DNA of 64,000 nucleotides from Lentisphaeria bacterium. GTDB taxonomy: Bacteria; Verrucomicrobiota; Lentisphaeria; Victivallales; Victivallaceae. Numbering within the stretch: the first letter of the stretch is position 1; the number at the start of each line of letters is the position of its first letter. The stretch spans positions 1-64,000 of the forward strand of contig JAFWBQ010000058.1 of assembly GCA_017507125.1 (NCBI GenBank). The letters run 5' to 3'. A program made the position numbers and the translations under genes. The notes below the pieces were generated by a model. The model had not been told where the DNA came from. It saw nothing but the letters and a program-made list of their open reading frames with translations, and searched no databases. Shown here in pieces: positions 24,250 through 34,341 of this stretch.

Positions 24250-27168
24250 ATGAAAATTATTCTTTTGCTGCTCTGTGCCGCACCGCTGTTTCTGAGCGCT
24301 GCGGCGGATTTCCGCCCGAAGGCTCACTCTGTCCGTCAGATCAACATCGGGAAAAAACCATTCCACCGCCTTGAAGGGGGAAACTTTGAGATCGTCTGCC
24401 GTGACAGCAAGTGCAGCGTCACGCGCTTTGCCGCAGAGGAGCTGGCAGAGTTCCTGGGCAGGACTTTGAAGTGCAAACTCAAAGTACTTTTCCGTCCCAC
24501 AGGAAAAAATGCGGTGATCTATGTGGGGAGCACCGACAAGAGCGAAGTGAAAAAACTGGACCGGGACGGATTCTATATCCGTTCAAAGGGGAAGGATATT
24601 GAGATCGCCGGACACGATGAAAAGGGTAACCCCAAAGTGCGTTCCTCCGCTTACGCCAAGGGAACGCTTTTCGGGGTCTACGACTTTCTGGAGCGTTTCG
24701 CAGGGGTTCGTTTTTACTTTCCCGGCAAATACGGCGTGGTGGTGACGCCCCGGAAATCCCTTGAAGTTCCTGAACTTGATATCGTCGACCGTCCTGACAT
24801 GCAGTTCCGTTCATTGTATCTGAATCCCGATCCGCCCCAGATGGAGGGACAGAAGTTCATCTATGAGGGGATCACAGAACGGGAAATGCGTCTTTACATT
24901 TCTCTGCGTTCCCGTGCCGACACCATGTTTCTGCCCAACTGCCACGGTCTTGCTTATCTGGGCTACGTGCAGCGTTTCGGCAGGAGCAATCCTGAATATT
25001 TCGCTCTCAAAGCCAACGGGAGCCGTTTCAACACGCCCGACGCCATGACCCACAACGCCAACGGCCAGCTCTGCTTTTCAGAGCCGGGACTCCGGGAAAA
25101 TGTTTATCAGGATGCCGTTGCCGTTCTGACGAAACAGCCCGCCTCTTCCAGAAAGATCATCATGCCCAACGGGAAATGCTACTGGGCGGGAATGTTCCGG
25201 GCCCCTTATTTCAACATCATGCCCAATGACTCTCTGGCGCCCTGCCACTGCAAAAGGTGTCTGCCCAATCTGACAAAAGGGGATGAAAAACGCTCCGCCT
25301 TTTACTGGGATTTTTTCATTGACACAGCCGAAAGACTTCAGAGGAACAACATCCCCGGATTCGTCACCACCATGGCTTACCACCCCTACCACCTGATCCC
25401 GGAACGCAAGATCCCCTCAAACATGATCGTCATGCTGGCTCTTCCGGGTGCGTGGCAGGAGGCGACCCCTCTTCAGCAGGCGAAAAACGATGAACGTGTC
25501 AAAGCGTGGGTGAAAAAACTCAAAGCCAAAACCTATCTCTGGACCTACGCCAACAAGCAGTACATGCCCTGGATCCCCAACTTCGCCCCCCGCGCCGTAG
25601 GGAAATACTACGCCCGGCAGGCACCTTACATCTTCGGAACCTTTTTTGAGGGCGAAAATGATATCTGGCTCTACTCTTATCTGAACTACTATGTTCTGAG
25701 CCGGGTATTGTGGGACTCCCGAGCCGATGTGGACGCCATCGTAGAGGAGCACTATCAGAAGATGTTCGGCCCCGGCGCAGCCGAGATGAAAGAGTTTTTT
25801 GACACTCTTGAAAAGAAATGGCTCCACAAGGTAGTGGGGAACATCGTGGAAACCTCTCTCGGTCCCATCGTGGTGCGTCCCCCTGAATACAAACTCTGGC
25901 AGGAGATCTACTCCCCAACTTTCATGTCAAGGGCGCGGCAGCTTTTTGACACGGCCGCAAAAAAGTGTGCCAAAGCCCCCGATGCCAGGGAAAGAATTGA
26001 ATTTTTCCGCAGAAATTACCTTGCCAACATGGAAGAAGGTGCCCGCAGGTTCGCCGCCAAATGCGATGAAAGAGACGCCTGGGATGCCGTGATACCTGAG
26101 ATCAGCAGCTCTGAAAAGCCCGTCATCGACGGCAAAGTGGATGAAAAGGCGTGGAAAAAGAGCTCCCCCCTCTGGCTGGTGCCCCGGAAAAATGAAAAAA
26201 ATGAGGTAAAAACCCTTGTTTACCGCTGCCGGGACAAAGAAAATCTCTACTTTGCCTTTGTCTGCGAAGAACCCTTTACCTCAGCCATGGCGACCGCGCC
26301 CCGCAAGGCGGATGATCCGAAACTCTGGATGGACAACACCATTGAAGTGCTCCTTGACACTGCCGGGAAACGGAATTTCCACCAGCAGTTCATTATCAAC
26401 TCCGACGGCGTTGTCACCGATCTTGTCATGAAACACAACAAAGCCGACTACAAGTGGAACGCCCCCCACAGGGCGAAGGTGTCAGTGATCCCCGGCAAGC
26501 AATGGAGCGCCGAGATCTGCATTCCCCTCAAGGGTCTTGCCCCCATGGAAAAAAGTGACCGCATCCACGCCAACTTCACCCGCATCAGGATCCTTAAAAA
26601 CCGGAACGCCAAAACCGTTCTCTACAACTGGTGCCGCATGATCGGCGGACACCGCGCCGATGAGTTCGGAGTGCTGCACTTCAAGGATCTGGGACGTAAA
26701 AACCTTCTTTCCGACGGGGACTTTGAAAAGAAAACCACCCGCAACGACACCCGTCTTGGACAGTGGAGCAACAGTGAAGGACTCAATCGGGAGAGCACTC
26801 TCTACCGAACCTCCGGCGCCTCGCTGCGCTTTGAGGGCAAAAGAAAGGGTGCAAGACAGTGGTTCAAGGGTCTCAAGCCCGGCACAGAATATGAGCTGAG
26901 CTTCTATGTGCGGATGGAAAATGTCACCGCCGCAGGTCCCCGGGGCGGACTTTATGCCCGTATCAATGATTCAGGCAAAGCTGCCCACTATCTGCCGAAG
27001 ATCCCCCTGACAGGTACCATGAACTGGACACGCCATGTGTACCGTTTCAAGACCTCCCCCAAAAGTGTGACCACAGCCAACACCATTGACTTCAACTTCT
27101 ATCGTGCCAACGGCAGAGCGTGGATCGACCATGTTGGTATCTATGAAGTGAAAGGAAAAAGTCAATAA
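24250..27168 (+). CDS. Secreted DUF4838 protein with CBM9-like domain (paralogue 2)
   Basis: This 972-residue exported protein (signal MKIILLLLCAAPLFLSAAA) has the same domain order as the copy at 3215-6217: N-terminal GH-type domain with GVYDFLERFAGVRFYFPGK, DUF4838 core with LPNCHGLAYLGYVQRF and FNIMPND...CHCKRC, then a CBM9-like sandwich (PVIDGKVDEKAWKKS to about residue 830) and a C-terminal jelly-roll-like module ending RAWIDHVGIYEV. AAAGGA lies about 8 bases before the ATG at 24250 but abuts the in-frame ATG at 24241, so 24250 is chosen. It is followed by paralogue 3 after a single base, so they are translated from one mRNA. The substrate is unknown. Confidence 0.85.
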   Translation: MKIILLLLCAAPLFLSAAADFRPKAHSVRQINIGKKPFHRLEGGNFEIVCRDSKCSVTRFAAEELAEFLGRTLKCKLKVLFRPTGKNAVIYVGSTDKSEVKKLDRDGFYIRSKGKDIEIAGHDEKGNPKVRSSAYAKGTLFGVYDFLERFAGVRFYFPGKYGVVVTPRKSLEVPELDIVDRPDMQFRSLYLNPDPPQMEGQKFIYEGITEREMRLYISLRSRADTMFLPNCHGLAYLGYVQRFGRSNPEYFALKANGSRFNTPDAMTHNANGQLCFSEPGLRENVYQDAVAVLTKQPASSRKIIMPNGKCYWAGMFRAPYFNIMPNDSLAPCHCKRCLPNLTKGDEKRSAFYWDFFIDTAERLQRNNIPGFVTTMAYHPYHLIPERKIPSNMIVMLALPGAWQEATPLQQAKNDERVKAWVKKLKAKTYLWTYANKQYMPWIPNFAPRAVGKYYARQAPYIFGTFFEGENDIWLYSYLNYYVLSRVLWDSRADVDAIVEEHYQKMFGPGAAEMKEFFDTLEKKWLHKVVGNIVETSLGPIVVRPPEYKLWQEIYSPTFMSRARQLFDTAAKKCAKAPDARERIEFFRRNYLANMEEGARRFAAKCDERDAWDAVIPEISSSEKPVIDGKVDEKAWKKSSPLWLVPRKNEKNEVKTLVYRCRDKENLYFAFVCEEPFTSAMATAPRKADDPKLWMDNTIEVLLDTAGKRNFHQQFIINSDGVVTDLVMKHNKADYKWNAPHRAKVSVIPGKQWSAEICIPLKGLAPMEKSDRIHANFTRIRILKNRNAKTVLYNWCRMIGGHRADEFGVLHFKDLGRKNLLSDGDFEKKTTRNDTRLGQWSNSEGLNRESTLYRTSGASLRFEGKRKGARQWFKGLKPGTEYELSFYVRMENVTAAGPRGGLYARINDSGKAAHYLPKIPLTGTMNWTRHVYRFKTSPKSVTTANTIDFNFYRANGRAWIDHVGIYEVKGKSQ

Positions 27169-27169
27169 A

Positions 27170-30094
27170 ATGAAAAAAGCTCTTTTTTTGCTTCTGGGGT
27201 GTGTGATTTTTTCGCTTGGTGGTGCTCCGGCGGGATTTTCCCCCTCTCCTGTTTCTTTGCGGAAACTGCAGCTGTCAAAGACAAGCACCACATTTCTGAT
27301 CCGCAAGGGCAAAGTCCAAATGGGCGTTTATGCTCCCGGTGATGCCCCGCAAAAGACAAATCAGGCGGCTGCTGAATTTGCTTCGTTCCTGAGCCGGATC
27401 TCAGGGAAGGAAAAAAGTGTTCCCCTGTTCACCAAAGTTCCTTCCGACTTTCAGGGAACTCTTTTCTGTGTGGGGGACAAACGCCTTGCCTCCCGACTCA
27501 AGGTTGACCTCAAAAGCCTTGACCGTGACGGTTTCGTCATTCAAAGCGCCGGGAACAAGATCCTCATTGCCGGCGGCGACGCTCTTGATTCAGAGGGCGA
27601 CGGCACTTTGTGGGGATGCTACGAGTTTCTGGAACGCTTCGGGGGCGTGCGTTTCTACTTCCCCGGCGAAATGGGAACCATCGTCCCCGTAAAGAGGGAG
27701 TGGGCTCTTCCTCAAATCACCCTTTATGACCGTCCTGACTCCATTTACCGGCGCATCTACTGGCCGGGGATCCATGGCGTGAAACCTGTCTGGCACGATC
27801 CCGCCACGGAGAGGGAATGGCGGAAGGCTTTGAGCCTTCACGAAAAGCGTATGCGCCAGTCCACGCTCTTTCTCCCCAACTGCCACGGACTTGCCCATCT
27901 GGGCTATGTCAAACGCTTCGCCAAGAGTCATCCTGAGTACTTCGCTCTCAAAGCTGACGGCAAACGCTGTGACGGCTCCGTGGTCAAGGTCTCTTACGAT
28001 GCTCCCGGACAGCTCTGTTTCAGTTCCAATATCATGGAAGAGATCTATCAGGATGCCAAAGCCATTCTGACAGGAGACAAAGCCATTGCCCAAAGGAAAA
28101 TGACAGGTTACTCCAAATGGGCACATGCCAAGCCCTTTTTCAACCTTATGCCCAACGATGCCATGGAGCGCTGCCGCTGTCCCCGCTGCGCCCCCCATTT
28201 CAAAGAGCTTATTGAAGGAAAAAGGTACAGCCGGAAGGGGGCGGATTTTCTCTGGAGCAAACTCCTGACCATCCCCAAAAGACTGCAGAAAGAAAAGGTT
28301 CCGGGCTTCGTCACCATGATGGCCTACGATCTCTGCAAAGAGCCCCCGAAAGAAAAAATCCCCGCCAACGTCATCATCCAGGTGGCGGTGAACGGTCCCT
28401 GGAGCAAGGGACGCCCAGGAGAAAAAGAGGAACTTGATCTGATCAAAAGGTGGATCAAAGCCTACGGCAGCGCCAAGATCTATATGTGGAACTATCCCAC
28501 CAAGTGCGCCGTAAAAGAATTGCCGCTCATCCCCAACCACACGCCGGAGTGCATCGGGGAATATTACAAAAAGATGTACCCTTACAGCTTTGGAACCATG
28601 CTCAATGCCACCTCAGACCACTGGTTTTTCGGACATTTGAACTTCTACGTCTTTTCCAAAGTGATGTGGGATCACAAAACGGATGTCAATGCCCTTTTGA
28701 AGGAGTATTTTTCACTCATGTTCGGCAAAGGCGGCAGCACCATGGAAAAGATTTCCAGACGCCTTGAAGAGCTCTGGCTCAAGAAGATCTGCGGCAACAC
28801 CGTAGAAACTTCTTACGGTCCTGTTTCATTTCCGCCTGATGAAATCAAACTCTGGAACGAAATTTTCAGCGCTCAAGAGGTCGCTTTCATCGAAACTCTC
28901 TTTGACAATGCCATCAAAGAAGCCTGTAATGACAAAAGCGCCGTTTCAAGGATCCGCCACTGGAAAAAGTATATGTGGTCCCCCACGGCTGAGGGCCGAG
29001 CGCGCTATTTCAACAACCGGGGCGCCATCGACCGTTTTGCGGTCCCCGTGATCCCTGTCAGAGGGCAGGAACCTCTTTGGGGGAAAGAGATCCCCCGGGT
29101 CGCCCTTGTGCCCCTTAAAGGGGATGCAGCTGAAGTACAGACCTTTGTGCAGATGCGCTGCGATAAAGAGAACTTCTATTTCCGCTTTGAGTGCGAAGAA
29201 CCTCAAACAGCCCGCATGGCGGCCCGGGTGCGTCCTTTTGAAGACAGAAAGATCTGGCAGGATAACGGCGTTGAGATCCATATCGACACCGAAGGCAAAC
29301 GGCACTCCGGCTATCAGCTCATTGTCAACAGCTGCGGCTCCGTAGGTGATTTAAGTATCACCCCTGCCAAATTCGGGGAAAACTGGAGCTGGAACTCAGG
29401 CGCAAAAGCAAAGGTCACGGTGAATAAAAACAAAAACTGGATCGCAGAGATCACGCTCCCCCGTAAAAATATGGTTCAGGTGAAAAAGGAGAGATTCCAC
29501 ATCAATTTCAGCCGCCACAGAAACCTTGAAGCTAAAGGGGGCGTTTTGTTGTACACCTGGAGTCCCTTTGTCAAAAGTTTCGCCGATCTGAACAACTTTG
29601 GAACTGCCATCATTGCTCCGGCGCCTTCCAAAAACCTTTTCAGTGATCCTGACTTTGTTTACACTGGTATTCCCCGCTCCAAAGAACACAAATGGTACGG
29701 AGCTCTGCCGGTACGGGATACAAAAGTGTTCCGCACAGCGGGGGTTTCCATGAGGTTTGAGGGCAAAAGGAATGCTCTTGTCCACAAGGTCCCCCTGAAG
29801 CCGGAAACAAGATACAGACTCAGCTTCTTTCTTAAAATGGATAATGTGAAACTTCTCCCCGGATTCCGTGTCACCAACGGCGGTTTCTATCTGCGGATAG
29901 ATGAGGGGGGCAAAGCACATTATTTCCCCAAACAGCCCTGTTACGGATCAACTCAGTGGATCTATATGGAGCACATCTGGCGCACAGGAAAAAGTGTCGG
30001 CGCCGCTTACGCCCCCTATATCCACTTCACCCTGCGGAATGTTACCGGCAAAGCATGGGTGGATCACGTTGAACTTACACCACTTGATGAATAA
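27170..30094 (+). CDS. Secreted DUF4838 protein with CBM9-like domain (paralogue 3)
   Basis: This 974-residue exported paralogue begins with the signal MKKALFLLLGCVIFSLGGAPAG. The N domain ends in GCYEFLERFGGVRFYFPGE, the core has LPNCHGLAHLGYVKRF and FNLMPND...CRCPRC, the DOMON/CBM9-like region shows FYFRFECEEPQTARMA, and the C-terminal module ends in GKAWVDHVELTP. It starts one base after the stop of paralogue 2, with AAGGAA inside the preceding gene as ribosome site. The tandem arrangement points to duplication followed by divergence. The two copies are clearly different along their length, so the duplication is not recent. Confidence 0.85.
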   Translation: MKKALFLLLGCVIFSLGGAPAGFSPSPVSLRKLQLSKTSTTFLIRKGKVQMGVYAPGDAPQKTNQAAAEFASFLSRISGKEKSVPLFTKVPSDFQGTLFCVGDKRLASRLKVDLKSLDRDGFVIQSAGNKILIAGGDALDSEGDGTLWGCYEFLERFGGVRFYFPGEMGTIVPVKREWALPQITLYDRPDSIYRRIYWPGIHGVKPVWHDPATEREWRKALSLHEKRMRQSTLFLPNCHGLAHLGYVKRFAKSHPEYFALKADGKRCDGSVVKVSYDAPGQLCFSSNIMEEIYQDAKAILTGDKAIAQRKMTGYSKWAHAKPFFNLMPNDAMERCRCPRCAPHFKELIEGKRYSRKGADFLWSKLLTIPKRLQKEKVPGFVTMMAYDLCKEPPKEKIPANVIIQVAVNGPWSKGRPGEKEELDLIKRWIKAYGSAKIYMWNYPTKCAVKELPLIPNHTPECIGEYYKKMYPYSFGTMLNATSDHWFFGHLNFYVFSKVMWDHKTDVNALLKEYFSLMFGKGGSTMEKISRRLEELWLKKICGNTVETSYGPVSFPPDEIKLWNEIFSAQEVAFIETLFDNAIKEACNDKSAVSRIRHWKKYMWSPTAEGRARYFNNRGAIDRFAVPVIPVRGQEPLWGKEIPRVALVPLKGDAAEVQTFVQMRCDKENFYFRFECEEPQTARMAARVRPFEDRKIWQDNGVEIHIDTEGKRHSGYQLIVNSCGSVGDLSITPAKFGENWSWNSGAKAKVTVNKNKNWIAEITLPRKNMVQVKKERFHINFSRHRNLEAKGGVLLYTWSPFVKSFADLNNFGTAIIAPAPSKNLFSDPDFVYTGIPRSKEHKWYGALPVRDTKVFRTAGVSMRFEGKRNALVHKVPLKPETRYRLSFFLKMDNVKLLPGFRVTNGGFYLRIDEGGKAHYFPKQPCYGSTQWIYMEHIWRTGKSVGAAYAPYIHFTLRNVTGKAWVDHVELTPLDE

Positions 30095-30116
30095 TAATAA
30101 AGAGCCCAGGATTTTT

Positions 30117-32213
30117 ATGAAAAAAGAACAAAAGTATGATTTCCGTACAAGAATGCACGAACATCATTTGAAGTTCTGCCGCAGAAGTGATCTTTCCCCC
30201 GGAGCAGAAGAAGTTGAGATCACATCCCAATGGCAGATCCTTTTTACAGGCAGCCACTTTCTTGAAGAGCGCGCCGCTTTTGACCTGAAACGCTTTCTTT
30301 CTTCCGCCATGGGAGTTTCTCCTGAAGGGCAGGGGGGGCGGAAGATCATCCTTTCCTCCGGGGACGCTGCTGACGCCCGTCCGGGTTGTTCTTTCAGAGT
30401 CACTTCTGATACCATTGAGATCCGGGGCGTCAACCCCAGAGGGACCCTTTACGGCGTCATCCACCTTGAAGATATCATGGGTTTCCGTGAAGCGCCCTTT
30501 CTGCCGTCCGGCAGTTTTGAATACACGCCCCTCACCCGTATGCGGAGCACCCATTCCGGCTCCGGTCTGGATGACTTTTCCGATCCGCAGCTTGACGCCA
30601 TACTCCACGCGGGCTTCACCGCCATCGACCTGTTTGTCAGCGGCATAGATGAGACCACTCAGGGGCATACGGATATCGCCGGTCTCATCGACCGGGCGGA
30701 GCAGTACGGTCTTGATGTGGTGCTCTACAACTATCAGAGTTGTTATGTCCACCCCGATGACGAAGGAGCGGAAAAGGCTTTTGACCGGGTTTTCGGTGAA
30801 CTCTTCCGCCGTTATCCCAAGGCGGCGGCGATCCATTTGTGCGGCGAATCCCTTGAATTTCCCAGCAAAGACGCCACCACCATCAAAAAGTCCGAAGTGG
30901 AAATTGGCAGCGAAGGTTTGCAGTCCACGCTCCAGCCCACAGGCTACTACCCCAACAGTGACTATCCCGCCTATCTTGCCAAAGTGAGTGAAGCCATCCA
31001 CAAAGCCGCCCCCGGCGCGGAAGTCATCTTCAACACCTACAACTGGGGCTGGGCGCCCCTTGCCCCCCGGAAAAAGTTCCTTGAGGAGATGCCCAAAAGT
31101 GTCAGTTTGCAAGTCACCTATGACATTTTCAAGAAAAATGACAGTCACGGACTCAAACGCCCCCTCATGGATTACTCCATCTTCGCCGTGGAGCCGGGGG
31201 AGTACTTTGACAGCGAAGTGAAAGCCGCCGCTGCCGCCGGGATCAAAAATATCCGTGTCACCAGTAATCTTGCGGGAACCACATGGGACTTCGGCTGTGT
31301 TCCCTACGCCCCCGTGCCCTTCCGCTGGGCGAAAAGAATGGAAATACTCAGGGAATATCTGCTCAAATATGATGTGAACAGCTTCTACGACTCCCACCAC
31401 TTCGGCTGGTTCCCCAATGTGTGCAACGATCTTGCCAAAGCCTATTTTTCCGACACGCCGCCTGCAGACGCCGCAGAGTTTCTCCGCCGCGCCGCCGTCA
31501 GGGATTACGGAGAAAATGCTGCGGACACCGTGGTTGAAGTGTGGAAGATCTGGAGCGATGCCATGGATCACTATGTTGGCTCCAACGAGGATCAGTACGG
31601 TCCCTGGCGGGTGGGGCCCGCCTATCCCTTTGTCTTCCACGCCGCCATCACCCGCACCATGGATGACAAGATCGTAAAGTTCCCTTTTACGGAAAAAGCC
31701 TATAAGTCGGAGTGCATGGTGAAACCCATGTACACCCCTTTTGAAAATGATGCCCAGTCCCCCGGTCCACTGCGCTTCAAAGTTGAGAGTGCAGAGCTGG
31801 AAAAAATGGAAAAGATGTGGCAAAAAGGTGTGTCACTCCTTGAAACGGCACTCCCCCGGGCCGATGCGGCCAAAGAGGAGCCGCTCCGTTTTCTTCTGGG
31901 CATCGGCAGATTCTGTTTGAACTCCATCCGCACCACACTGGGCATCAAGCGCTGGCGCATGGCGAACTTGCGTCTGCAGTGCTGCTGCGAAAGAGAAAGG
32001 ATGGAACGATATCTTGACGAATTGACAGAAATCCTTGAAAATGAGCGTCAGAATGTTCTTGAAACGCTCCCTCTCGTGGAAGAGGACTCCCGTCTGGGCT
32101 GGGAGCCCCGCATGGATTATGTGTGCGACGCCCCGCACCTCAACTGGAAACTCCGCCAACTCGCCATTGCCGAAGCAGAAATAAATGCTTACCGGGCAAT
32201 GGTCCGGCTCTGA
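30117..32213 (+). CDS. Cytoplasmic GH20-like (hexosaminidase-type) protein
   Basis: The 698-residue protein has no signal peptide. Residues about 25-125 resemble the N-terminal domain of GH20/GH67-type enzymes (FDLKRFLSSAMGV, RGVNPRGTLYGVIHLEDIMGF). A TIM-barrel-like part follows (about 145-480, GFTAIDLFVSGID, YGLDVVLYNYQS, AIHLCGESLEF, NTYNWGW), then a helical C-terminal region. The acidic residues in CGESLEF are candidates for catalysis, but I cannot fix the family. ATG 30117 is preferred because CAGGA lies six bases upstream; another ATG at 30087 overlaps the end of the preceding gene. It probably processes inside the cell what the secreted DUF4838 proteins release. That role is inferred from position. 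Confidence 0.65.
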   Translation: MKKEQKYDFRTRMHEHHLKFCRRSDLSPGAEEVEITSQWQILFTGSHFLEERAAFDLKRFLSSAMGVSPEGQGGRKIILSSGDAADARPGCSFRVTSDTIEIRGVNPRGTLYGVIHLEDIMGFREAPFLPSGSFEYTPLTRMRSTHSGSGLDDFSDPQLDAILHAGFTAIDLFVSGIDETTQGHTDIAGLIDRAEQYGLDVVLYNYQSCYVHPDDEGAEKAFDRVFGELFRRYPKAAAIHLCGESLEFPSKDATTIKKSEVEIGSEGLQSTLQPTGYYPNSDYPAYLAKVSEAIHKAAPGAEVIFNTYNWGWAPLAPRKKFLEEMPKSVSLQVTYDIFKKNDSHGLKRPLMDYSIFAVEPGEYFDSEVKAAAAAGIKNIRVTSNLAGTTWDFGCVPYAPVPFRWAKRMEILREYLLKYDVNSFYDSHHFGWFPNVCNDLAKAYFSDTPPADAAEFLRRAAVRDYGENAADTVVEVWKIWSDAMDHYVGSNEDQYGPWRVGPAYPFVFHAAITRTMDDKIVKFPFTEKAYKSECMVKPMYTPFENDAQSPGPLRFKVESAELEKMEKMWQKGVSLLETALPRADAAKEEPLRFLLGIGRFCLNSIRTTLGIKRWRMANLRLQCCCERERMERYLDELTEILENERQNVLETLPLVEEDSRLGWEPRMDYVCDAPHLNWKLRQLAIAEAEINAYRAMVRL

Positions 32214-32237
32214 AAATACATTTATTGAGGAACGATT

Positions 32238-33428
32238 ATGAAAAATCTTGAAATCACCACCGGGCTTTTCGGTGCCATGCCGCCTTCTGAAACTCTGGGT
32301 TCCCTTGTTAAAAGCATAGAACTGCAGAAACAGGGCATAGAGGTCTTCATGCTCTCAGTGGGGGAACCCGATTTCGACACGCCCCGGTTCATCAAAGAGG
32401 CCTGTGCCGAAGCCATGATGCGGGGCGAAACCAAATACACCGTTCCGGCAGGGATCGGGGAACTGCGGGAAGCCTGTGCCGCCAAGTTCCTTGCCGACGG
32501 CATCAAAACCACCCCCGGTCAGATCATCGTCACTCCCGGAGGAAAATTTGCCTGCGGCGCCGCCATCGCCGCCGCCTGCGGCCCCGGAGATGAAGTCCTT
32601 CTGCCCGTTCCCTACTGGGTGAGTCATCTTCATCTCATCAATGCCTCAGGAGCCAAGGCGGTGCTTGTCCCCACCTTCCCTGAGAATAACTTTGAAGTGA
32701 CGGAGTCCGACCTTGAGCGTTATGTGACGGAACGCACCCGCATGGTGGTGCTGTGTTCGCCTTCCAACCCCACCGGCGCCGTCTACCGCCGCGAAGCACT
32801 TGAAATGCTGGGCAGATGGGCGGTGGAAAAGAATTTTCTCATCATGTCAGACGAAGTTTACGAAAAACTTGCCTTTGATGCCGACCGGCCCCATATCAGC
32901 ATCGGTTCTCTTTCTGAGGAGATCAACGATCATGTGATCACCATTGACTCCTTCAGCAAGAGCTACGCCATGACCGGGTGGCGGGTGGGATTCCTCACTG
33001 CGCCGGGGTGGCTTTCAGCCAAGATCGACGCGCTCCAGACCCATCTTGTTGCCAATGTGACCACCTTTGCCCAGTTCGGCGCCCTGAAGGCGCTTCAGGA
33101 GGGTGACGCTGTCTGCAATATGATGAAGGAGTCTTTTGCCCAAAGACGGGATCTCTTCTGCGGACTTTTATCACAGATCCCCCAGGTGAAATTCATCCCT
33201 CCTTCAGGAGCCTTCTACGTCTTTGCCGATATCTCTTTTGCCGGCATGGGGAGCATGACATTCTGCGACCGCCTTATGGAAGAAGCTCATATTGCCGCCG
33301 CTCCCGGATGCGGTTTCGGAGCTGACAACTTCGTCCGCTTTTCCTATGCCTGTTCAGAAGATGTTCTCAAACGCTCCATGGAGCGCTTCGGCAGCTTTTG
33401 CACGGAACTGGAAAAGAAAAAGAGATAA
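32238..33428 (+). CDS. Pyridoxal-phosphate aminotransferase, class I/II
   Basis: This is a 396-residue fold-type I PLP enzyme of the aspartate aminotransferase group. It shows VGEPDFDTPRFIKEA, the Gly-rich NPTGAVYRR (Asn177), SDEVYEKLAF (Asp205, Tyr208) and the Schiff-base lysine in SFSKSYAMTGWRVGF (Lys241), with a C-terminal arginine in FVRFSYAC. Aspartate or a related amino acid is the likely substrate; the exact one cannot be read. GAGGA precedes the ATG, 24 bases after the GH20-like gene, so it belongs to the same operon. An amino-sugar connection is possible but unproven. Confidence 0.9.
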   Translation: MKNLEITTGLFGAMPPSETLGSLVKSIELQKQGIEVFMLSVGEPDFDTPRFIKEACAEAMMRGETKYTVPAGIGELREACAAKFLADGIKTTPGQIIVTPGGKFACGAAIAAACGPGDEVLLPVPYWVSHLHLINASGAKAVLVPTFPENNFEVTESDLERYVTERTRMVVLCSPSNPTGAVYRREALEMLGRWAVEKNFLIMSDEVYEKLAFDADRPHISIGSLSEEINDHVITIDSFSKSYAMTGWRVGFLTAPGWLSAKIDALQTHLVANVTTFAQFGALKALQEGDAVCNMMKESFAQRRDLFCGLLSQIPQVKFIPPSGAFYVFADISFAGMGSMTFCDRLMEEAHIAAAPGCGFGADNFVRFSYACSEDVLKRSMERFGSFCTELEKKKR

Positions 33429-33468
33429 GATTCTGTTTGATTTTTTTCAACTGTTTAAAAAAAACTTC

Positions 33469-33497
33469 TTGACAATGCAAAGTTGACGGATTATCTT
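33469..33497 (+). promoter_or_regulatory. Promoter of the pseudopilin gene
   Basis: TTGACA (33469-33474), 17 bases, TATCTT (33492-33497), about 45 bases before the pseudopilin ATG. It suggests that the last two genes of the cluster can be expressed separately. Confidence 0.7.
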
Positions 33498-33546
33498 AAC
33501 AGAAGATCTCTGTTTTACAGCAACTGCTTCAAAAGGGAAAATAAAA

Positions 33547-34326
33547 ATGAAGTTGTCACGATCCTTTCCGGAAAAGTTCAAACAGCCGTCAGCCCTCAAC
33601 ACCGCCTCTGCCCCCCTCTTCAGCCGGGTGAAGTTCCGGAGTTTCACGCTGATCGAACTGCTGGTCGTTATTGCCATCATCGCCATTCTTGCCGGAATGC
33701 TGCTTCCGGCTTTGAATCAGGCGCGGAGACGGGCGAAACTCACTTCATGCCTCAACAATGCAAACTCCATCGGCAAAGCCATATTGCTTTATGCCGATGA
33801 CAACGCAGGTTGTCTGCTTCCCAAAACCAACACCTTGAGCAACAGCAATTTTACGGGACACTGGATGAATGAACGCAGCGGTTATCCCCGGGATACGACC
33901 CAGTACGTCGGATTGCTTGCAGGTTATCTGGATCTTAACGGCAGCCGTGACCGTCCCTTGGGCGGATACTACAACAAACAGTACAACCGTTATGTTTGTC
34001 CGGAGCGTGATGCCCGGGAAAAGGTTGATTTCAAAGTAACCAATCAGGTGTATTTTCTGGGCAGAAACTACTCTATCGGCAACCAGTGCAAACTGAACTT
34101 TGTCAAACAACCCTCCCGCCTGATGACCATTATGGAAAAAACCTATAACTGCACCACCGATCTGGGAGTCGGTACTGTTGCGACCCAGCTCAAAGCGATC
34201 CATCCCGGCGCCACTATGACCGTGATCTTTGCCGGAGGCAATGTCAGCAGCATGGCATGCAACCAGATCCCCACTGTCGTCTGCGGGTTCTGGTATTGGA
34301 ATCCTCTTTACAATCATCCCTGGTAA
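33547..34326 (+). CDS. Type II secretion-like pseudopilin with degenerate H-X9-DG motif
   Basis: The 259-residue protein has a long leader ending in the prepilin motif [18 protein letters not shown] around residues 36-52, hence processing by a GspO/PilD-type peptidase. Beyond the helix lies the globular domain common in PVC bacteria ([29 protein letters not shown]). Its late H-X9-DG box reads [13 protein letters not shown], so the aspartate is alanine. Such proteins occur in large numbers in Lentisphaerae and Planctomycetes, usually near secreted glycan enzymes, with no settled function. No type II secretion genes are near it. It precedes a DUF4838 gene by 15 bases and is probably cotranscribed. 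Confidence 0.85.
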   Translation: MKLSRSFPEKFKQPSALNTASAPLFSRVKFRSFTLIELLVVIAIIAILAGMLLPALNQARRRAKLTSCLNNANSIGKAILLYADDNAGCLLPKTNTLSNSNFTGHWMNERSGYPRDTTQYVGLLAGYLDLNGSRDRPLGGYYNKQYNRYVCPERDAREKVDFKVTNQVYFLGRNYSIGNQCKLNFVKQPSRLMTIMEKTYNCTTDLGVGTVATQLKAIHPGATMTVIFAGGNVSSMACNQIPTVVCGFWYWNPLYNHPW

Positions 34327-34341
34327 TAAAAGGAAAAGAAT

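Noticed and set aside
30075-31823. Minus-strand frame of 582 codons inside the GH20-like gene
   Set aside because: It is antisense to a better-supported gene with start site, ribosome site and family blocks; its composition is that of a shadow frame.
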